DNA of 20,412 nucleotides from JBEBXQ01 sp040391535 (GTDB lineage: Bacteria > Bacteroidota > Bacteroidia > Cytophagales > Spirosomataceae): contig JBEBXQ010000092.1 of assembly GCA_040391535.1 (NCBI GenBank), forward strand, positions 1 through 20,412, in the 5' to 3' direction. This document shows positions 16,878-20,412 of this stretch, piece by piece (position 1 is the stretch's first letter; each line of letters begins with the position of its first letter). Position numbers and translations under genes: made by a program. The notes under the pieces are model-generated. The model was not told the origin of the DNA, ran no database searches, and was given only the letters and a program-made list of their open reading frames with translations.

Positions 16878-16931
16878 CCCCATGAAAAAATTATAATTTA
16901 CGGATATTGTTAAAATCATTTTTTCATGGGG
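16878..16931. repeat. Perfect 14-bp inverted repeat beside the recombinase gene
   Basis: Arms CCCCATGAAAAAAT (16878-16891) and ATTTTTTCATGGGG (16918-16931) are exact reverse complements separated by 26 bases. The repeat lies between the convergent symporter and recombinase genes, ending 9 bases before the recombinase stop. The A/T run is inside the stem and no U-tract follows on either strand, so it does not look like an ordinary terminator. It may be a recombination-related site or an unusual bidirectional 3'-end structure. Confidence 0.6.
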
Positions 16932-16940
16932 AAATAAGCA

Positions 16941-17909
16941 TTACATTTTTATTTTCTTTACAGCGTTAAACTCTTTTATATCATTAATCCGTGTATAGCG
17001 CTGGATCATCAGTGAAGTTTTATGTTTGGTTTGCTGCATGACTTCAATGTCATCCGCACCGTTCATTTTAGCAATGGTAACAAAGGATGCCCTCAGCGAA
17101 TGCGCAGAATATTCTTTTCCGAAATAATGCTTAACGATATTGTCAACACTCTTGTCGGACAACCTTTCTTCGGTCAGTTTGATTTCTCCGTGACGTTCCC
17201 CTTTTCTGAACCGTACCAGCAAAGGTCCTGTTGCAGGCAATAGTTCCAGCCACGCTTTCAGCGTAGTAATGGGGCAAATATCAGGATCTTCGCTTTTAAA
17301 AAAGGCTTTTTCTTCAATTTCTCCGTACTGATTGGTTTTGCTGTTCTTCATTCCGATGACCAGGTGATCGTCCTGAAATTGAAGATCCTCAATATTGATC
17401 GAGACCAGTTCAGATCGCCTGAAGGCTCCTGTAAAACCCAGGATAATCACGACTTTGTCACGGAGTTCCTGCAGGTTGTCATTCTCAAGACTTCCAGCCG
17501 TGCTTCTGAAATCATCCAGCGTAAATGCAGGTGCCTGGTGTTGCCGGATACTTTTTTCCCGTTTCAAGCCTTCCAGCACCGACTTTACTTTCACGTGTTT
17601 TGAAGGATATTCTTCATTCCGGAGTTCGTGCAATTTCCGGATGGCAGAAATCTTCCGCTGTATACTGGCCCATTTATAACTATCTCCTAAAAATGCAAGG
17701 TAAGTTACTAATGTTTCAGGAGATACCGGACAGGAACTCTGATCGTATTCCTGACACCATTCTTCGAATTGTTTTAAATCAGTCTGATAAGCTTTTCGGG
17801 TATTATCAGCACCTTCCAGTCCTCGTTGCGCGAGCGAACGTACTTTCTCTTTCAGTTTTTCAAGTTTAAGGGCAAGGCCGGATTCTTCTTTTACAGATAT
17901 TTTACTCAT
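16941..17909 (-). CDS. Tyrosine recombinase/integrase (Cre/XerD-like)
   Basis: Site-specific DNA recombinase. From the preferred ATG at 17909 it has 322 residues; an in-frame ATG at 17972 would add 21 residues (MLSEVIICIYCAKLIYGQNI...) that look like translated leader, so I favour the downstream MSKISVKEESG start. The N-terminal SAM-like core-binding domain contains NTRKAYQTDLKQFEEWCQEY and SIQRKISAIRKLHELR. The C-terminal catalytic domain has the arginine in FTGAFRRSELVSI, a lysine in MKNSKTNQYGE, the HSLRAS box (His-x-x-Arg), the second histidine in TKHKTSLM and the tyrosine in QRYTR, so it looks catalytically intact. It stands alone, with no excisionase, relaxase, transposase or phage gene nearby. 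It could be an orphan from a decayed mobile element or a recombinase acting on a local site. Confidence 0.93.
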   Translation of the reverse strand: MSKISVKEESGLALKLEKLKEKVRSLAQRGLEGADNTRKAYQTDLKQFEEWCQEYDQSSCPVSPETLVTYLAFLGDSYKWASIQRKISAIRKLHELRNEEYPSKHVKVKSVLEGLKREKSIRQHQAPAFTLDDFRSTAGSLENDNLQELRDKVVIILGFTGAFRRSELVSINIEDLQFQDDHLVIGMKNSKTNQYGEIEEKAFFKSEDPDICPITTLKAWLELLPATGPLLVRFRKGERHGEIKLTEERLSDKSVDNIVKHYFGKEYSAHSLRASFVTIAKMNGADDIEVMQQTKHKTSLMIQRYTRINDIKEFNAVKKIKM

Positions 17910-18097
17910 TTCAATATTTTGACCATAGATTAGTTTGGCGCAATATATACAAATAATCACTTCCGATAACATTAAATTATAGGAAGTGAGGGTTTTTTGT
18001 TAATTTTCTGAAATCAGGAGAGGGGAACAACATAAAGAAAGAGATCAGTGGATAGCGGATAGTTGTCCTCACTTGGTGGTTGTTCTGATTTCTTCTA

Positions 18098-18229
18098 TAG
18101 TAGGGCAATATGAATGTTTGTCCATTCCTTTAGCTCGTTATCGGAGAAGGTCAGACTATATTCTTTATAAAAATCACTTTTGTAGCCAGGAACTTTTACC
18201 TCATTTCCCGAATCATCTGTAGAGGTGAC
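18098..18229 (-). pseudogene. Possible gene remnant, 44 codons between stops
   Basis: On the minus strand an open frame from just after a TAA (18230-18232) to a TAG (18095-18097) encodes VTSTDDSGNEVKVPGYKSDF and then YKEYSLTFSDNELKEWTNIH plus IALL. The mix of charged, polar and aromatic residues looks like real protein rather than shadow translation. There is no ATG, and the frame is closed upstream, so it could be the C-terminal part of a small gene broken by frameshift or stop. I do not recognise the family. Confidence 0.3.
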
Positions 18230-18520
18230 TTACGCTTGTCTGAGTGTCTAAGTAGCTTGTCGGGTACTCGTTCTTAATTGTACTTTTCTAATGTTTTCAG
18301 TAATCTTGAAATCTATCCTGCTGGAAGTAATACGGGAATGAAAAGCCATGAAAAAGAAGCCCGCTGATATATATTTTAAAATCTGTTCATTATGAAGAAT
18401 GGTGGTTCGTTCCTTTGGGGATACAATATGGGCAAAAGCGTAAGTGAAAACCTGTAAAAGGGATCAGGATATAATCAGGAATGAAATAATGGAATTGTAA
18501 TCTTTAGTGAAAACCGGCTA

Positions 18521-18548
18521 TTGAATAAAGAGTCTGGTTAAAATTTTG
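18521..18548 (+). promoter_or_regulatory. Candidate promoter of the CPBP gene
   Basis: TTG at 18521-18523 and AAATTTTG at 18541-18548 (TTTG end of the -7 consensus) are separated by 17 bases. The position would give a leader of about 30 bases before the ATG at 18585, and it overlaps the alternative TTG codon at 18546, arguing against initiation there. Confidence 0.3.
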
Positions 18549-18584
18549 CTTTATTTACATAATGAACAATTGCAGCTGCCTTGG

Positions 18585-19328
18585 ATGAATCAGGAATTGA
18601 GACCTTTCTGGAGAAATATTTTCAACTTCAACTGGAAATTTGGCGTATTTCTTACTCTTGTCGTTTGTATTCCCAGATTTGTACTGGTCCTGAATGCTAA
18701 TATTTCCGGGAACTATGGTTCCATTGGCATTATCATGTTTGTTTCTGCTATCATCCCGTTTATATTTCTTTCCGGATACGGTCGCAGGAAGATCGGTATA
18801 ACCAGACCCCGGAAATATAAATGGCTCTATATCGCTATAGTTGCGGGATTGATTTTCAGCGGCGTGCTTTACGGATTGGGACAAATACTATATGGAGGCA
18901 CTTTTGAAAATTGGTATTATTACATCGGATTGTCTTATCAAATACCTTCTGATATTAATCCTCATGACAAACAGATTCTTTTCATGATCATGGCGGGTAC
19001 CGGTATGATTTTTAGTCCGATAGGTGAAGAGTTATTTTTCAGGGGGATTGTGCATGGTGCTTTTGCAGGATCAATGGGGGATCAGAAAGCTTCTTTAGTG
19101 GATAGTGCGGCTTTTGCACTCACACATATAGCACATTTTGGCCTGGTATTTATGGATCATCAGTGGCGCTTTCTGCTGATTCCTGCTATGTTATGGGTAC
19201 TGAGTATGTTTGTGGTAAGTCAGCTGTTCTTTATTCTGAAAAAATATTCGGGCAGTTTACTGGGAGCGGTTATTGGTCATGCTTTCTTTAACCTGGGGAT
19301 GATTTACTGTATATTCTATTTGCTGTAG
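18585..19328 (+). CDS. CPBP-family intramembrane glutamic endopeptidase
   Basis: Multi-pass membrane protein of the CPBP (Abi/Rce1-like) family, whose members cleave peptides within the membrane; bacterial roles include prenylated-peptide processing and bacteriocin self-immunity. From the ATG at 18585 it has 247 residues; the same frame extends 13 codons upstream to a TTG at 18546, which is less likely. Hydrophobic segments are spread throughout. The catalytic motifs are in order: GEELFFRG (E148, E149, R153), FALTHIAHF with H181, and GAVIGHAFFNLGM with the final His and Asn. It appears to be a single gene, converging with the Fur-family gene and sharing the hairpin between them. There are no bacteriocin or prenyl-peptide genes nearby to suggest a substrate. 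Confidence 0.92.
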   Translation: MNQELRPFWRNIFNFNWKFGVFLTLVVCIPRFVLVLNANISGNYGSIGIIMFVSAIIPFIFLSGYGRRKIGITRPRKYKWLYIAIVAGLIFSGVLYGLGQILYGGTFENWYYYIGLSYQIPSDINPHDKQILFMIMAGTGMIFSPIGEELFFRGIVHGAFAGSMGDQKASLVDSAAFALTHIAHFGLVFMDHQWRFLLIPAMLWVLSMFVVSQLFFILKKYSGSLLGAVIGHAFFNLGMIYCIFYLL

Positions 19329-19342
19329 CGGGATGATCTGAT

Positions 19343-19376
19343 AAAAAAAGAACCTCTTCCGGATCCCGGAAGAGGT
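19343..19376 (-). terminator. Intrinsic terminator of the Fur-family gene
   Basis: A perfect 11-bp GC-rich stem (ACCTCTTCCGG 19352-19362, CCGGAAGAGGT 19366-19376) with a 3-base loop is followed on the minus strand by TCTTTTTTT, a classic U-tract (bases 19343-19351 on the plus strand). It lies 46 bases past the Fur-family stop. It starts 14 bases after the CPBP stop, so the stem may also help end that convergent transcript. Confidence 0.88.
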
Positions 19377-19422
19377 CTATATTACTACTCATTGTTAACC
19401 AATTATACAACTGCATAATATT

Positions 19423-19896
19423 TTATTCCTCAGGTTTCAAATGGGACTGGTGCCGGTTACTTTCACAACCATCTTTGCACGTTCCATAAAATATGAGCGC
19501 CTGATCAGTAATGTCAAAATCCAAAACTCTCCCTACACTTTCACGAATGGTCTGTAACCTGGGATCACAAAATTCCAGAATTTTATTACAGTTAATACAA
19601 ACCACATGACCGTGTTGTCTGAATCCCAGCGCTTTTTCAAAAAGTGCCCCATCGCCACCAAAGTGATGCTTTCTTACCAGTCCGCAGTCAATCAGTGTGT
19701 CCAGTGTATTATAAACCGTTGCTCTGCTTACATGAAAATTCTGCTCACGGAGACTGTGATATAATTCGTCTACGTCAAAATGGTCAGTTCTTTCATAAAT
19801 AGCTTCCAGAATTTTAAAGCGCTCTACGGTTTTTCTGAGGCCTCTTTTCTCCAGTTCAATGGAAAGAATATCTTTTATTTTTTCGCTTGTTTCCAT
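19423..19896 (-). CDS. Fur-family transcriptional regulator
   Basis: Metal-dependent DNA-binding regulator, dimeric and cytoplasmic. The 157 residues have the N-terminal winged helix (about 1-85, with RKTVERFKILEAIYERTDHF, VDELYHSLR and the recognition helix HVSRATVYNTLDTL) and the C-terminal metal/dimerisation domain. The structural zinc site is formed by two cysteine pairs, C100/C103 (HVVCINC) and C140/C144 (GTCKDGC). Regulatory-site candidates are H39, H95, H97 and E108. At the position of the Asp that confers peroxide sensing in Bacillus subtilis PerR (D104, in KIVDF) this protein has Glu (E108, in KILEF), which fits a metal sensor better than a peroxide sensor, judged by eye. A perfect palindrome directly upstream suggests autoregulation. 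It could still be a PerR-like or zinc-responsive member. Confidence 0.93.
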   Translation of the reverse strand: METSEKIKDILSIELEKRGLRKTVERFKILEAIYERTDHFDVDELYHSLREQNFHVSRATVYNTLDTLIDCGLVRKHHFGGDGALFEKALGFRQHGHVVCINCNKILEFCDPRLQTIRESVGRVLDFDITDQALIFYGTCKDGCESNRHQSHLKPEE

Positions 19897-19905
19897 ATTT
19901 TAAAG

Positions 19906-19929
19906 CAACAACATTTTGAAATGTTGTTG
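19906..19929 (-). promoter_or_regulatory. Palindromic operator candidate upstream of the Fur-family gene
   Basis: Perfect 11-bp arms CAACAACATTT (19906-19916) and AAATGTTGTTG (19919-19929) flank a 2-base centre. The site begins 10 bases upstream of the start codon and lies just downstream of the -7 element, so it covers the probable start site. Size and position fit a self-repression box for a dimeric Fur-family protein. Confidence 0.6.
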
Positions 19930-19932
19930 ATG

Positions 19933-19940
19933 CAAATATA
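19933..19940 (-). promoter_or_regulatory. Putative -7 element of the Fur-family gene (TATATTTG)
   Basis: The minus strand reads TATATTTG, identical to the -7 elements before mqo and gntR, 37 bases from the start codon. No convincing -33 element is seen. Confidence 0.5.
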
Positions 19941-20031
19941 CAATTAATTTAGACTTGTTATAAATTAATGCATTTAAAATTTATATGTGTTTTATAAAAT
20001 ATTGCTTATTAAAGTAAATTGATTAATTTTA

Positions 20032-20072
20032 ATACATTATTATAACGTTTTTAGAACGTTATAATAATGTAT
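20032..20072. repeat. Perfect 18-bp inverted repeat upstream of the zinc-finger gene
   Basis: Arms ATACATTATTATAACGTT (20032-20049) and AACGTTATAATAATGTAT (20055-20072) are exact reverse complements around the loop TTTAG. It lies 39 bases before the ATG at 20112 and ends within a TATATTTA sequence (20070-20077) that matches seven of eight bases of the -7 consensus, so it spans the region where a promoter would be controlled. It contains TTATAAT, reminiscent of AT-rich PerR/Fur-type boxes. Confidence 0.6.
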
Positions 20073-20111
20073 ATTTATTTATAACTCCTTCAATAATAAT
20101 TCATTATTGCT

Positions 20112-20412
20112 ATGCCTAAACTTGACAGGTCAGACTTTAAGCATAACGCTAAAGTTTTTGAAAAAAACTGTGACTGGTGCGGAATTACTTTTTACGCCAG
20201 CCGGTCTACTGCCAAATATTGCTCCAGTACCTGTCGTGGATACGCCCATCAGGCCAATCAGATTGATCAGGCCGCTCCCTGGACAGAAACCGAAAAAACA
20301 GTAGATGCATTGCTTTCCCAAATCGCGTACCTGAAAGGACAACTCTCTCATTTCCTCAATGAAAACAAAGAGCTTCATGCGAAAATAGCCGTTCTGGAAC
20401 ATCAGTTAAATA
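20112..20412 (+). CDS. Small zinc-finger protein with C-terminal coiled coil (partial, cut by window edge)
   Basis: Read by eye from the ATG at 20112, open to the end of the window (100 codons). The N-terminal part carries a probable treble-clef or zinc-ribbon motif, CDWC at C20/C23 and CSSTC at C37/C41 (C-x2-C-x13-C-x3-C), within basic surroundings. From about residue 60 it becomes a charged heptad-like helix (DALLSQIAYLKGQLSHFLNE, then KELHAKIAVLEHQLN) expected to form a coiled coil. This suggests a nucleic-acid-binding or adaptor protein that dimerises. I do not recognise the specific family. It is divergent from the Fur-family gene, with a 215-base shared upstream region that contains two palindromes. 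Confidence 0.75.
   Translation, partial: MPKLDRSDFKHNAKVFEKNCDWCGITFYASRSTAKYCSSTCRGYAHQANQIDQAAPWTETEKTVDALLSQIAYLKGQLSHFLNENKELHAKIAVLEHQLN

Larger units (their letters stand above)
17910..18584. other. Gene-poor region between recombinase and CPBP protease, 675 bases
   Basis: No intact gene is recognised. The region holds a possible 44-codon gene remnant on the minus strand (18098-18229), a 21-codon plus-strand open frame (18392-18457, MKNGGSFLWGYNMGKSVSEN) too short to call, and a promoter candidate for the downstream gene at its end. Base composition is more mixed than in the AT-rich gaps elsewhere, as would fit decayed coding DNA. Confidence 0.5.

Noticed and set aside
16878..16931. 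14-bp inverted repeat as an integron attC site
   Set aside because: It lacks recognisable GTTRRRY/RYYYAAC core sequences, and there is no array of such sites.
17910..17972. Upstream ATG at 17972 adding 21 residues to the recombinase
   Set aside because: The extra residues are hydrophobic/Cys-rich and unlike recombinase N-termini, and a better start follows at 17909.
16880..18355. CCATGAAAAA at 16880-16889 and 18346-18355 as a pair of attachment-site repeats around the recombinase
   Set aside because: Only ten bases, half of them an A-run; expected by chance in this AT-rich DNA.
18546..18584. TTG start extending the CPBP protein by 13 residues
   Set aside because: It overlaps the candidate -7 element, TTG starts are uncommon, and an ATG follows with a normal membrane-protein N-terminus.
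20107..20402. Short open frames on both strands at the right edge (plus from 20107, minus from 20402)
   Set aside because: They overlap the better-supported zinc-finger/coiled-coil frame starting at 20112, whose Cys pairs and heptads look genuine.

Overview
The window looks like a chromosomal segment of a Bacteroidota bacterium (Sphingobacteriia/Cytophagia type; genus not resolvable by eye). The evidence is a SusC/SusD outer-membrane pair, a FecI/FecR-type sigma/anti-sigma pair, moderate G+C coding DNA with AT-rich gaps, no obvious Shine-Dalgarno sequences, and several upstream copies of the Bacteroidota -7 promoter element TAnnTTTG.

Layout. Left flank, minus strand: a FecR-like anti-sigma factor cut by the window edge (1-614), its FecI-like ECF sigma factor (675-1247), and malate:quinone oxidoreductase mqo (1489-3009) with a clear hairpin terminator. 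After a 727-base empty AT-rich gap come two plus-strand regulators in tandem, a LacI-family protein (3737-4792) and a GntR/FCD-family protein (4896-5531). They are followed by a likely operon: SusC transporter (6035-9211), SusD lipoprotein (9233-11017), an exported Gfo/Idh/MocA-type lipoprotein (11058-12314), then after a strong hairpin a class III (HemL-like) aminotransferase (12480-13847), a ceramidase-family amidohydrolase (13853-15229) and a sodium:solute symporter (15237-16808).

Reading of the operon (inference): SusC/SusD take a substrate across the outer membrane, the Tat-exported Gfo/Idh-type enzyme acts on it at the inner or periplasmic membrane, the symporter imports a product, the leaderless ceramidase-like enzyme cleaves an amide in the cytoplasm, and the PLP enzyme removes or moves the freed amino group. 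No canonical glycoside hydrolase or lyase is present, so this resembles a utilisation locus for a small N-acylated amino compound rather than a classical polysaccharide locus. The SusC lacks the N-terminal STN signalling domain, so the nearby FecI/FecR pair probably controls something left of the window, while LacI and GntR are the likely local regulators. Repeated palindromic motifs (TTGACCGGTCT and TTTGTAAACAAAA) sit on the gntR and susC promoters.

Right flank: a lone tyrosine recombinase on the minus strand (16941-17909) with a perfect 14-bp inverted repeat beside its 3' end, a degraded gap with a possible gene remnant, a CPBP membrane protease (18585-19328), a Fur-family regulator on the minus strand (19423-19896) with a terminator and a palindromic operator candidate, and the start of a small zinc-finger/coiled-coil protein (20112 to the edge) behind a perfect 18-bp inverted repeat. 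No tRNA, rRNA, CRISPR array or insertion sequence was seen.
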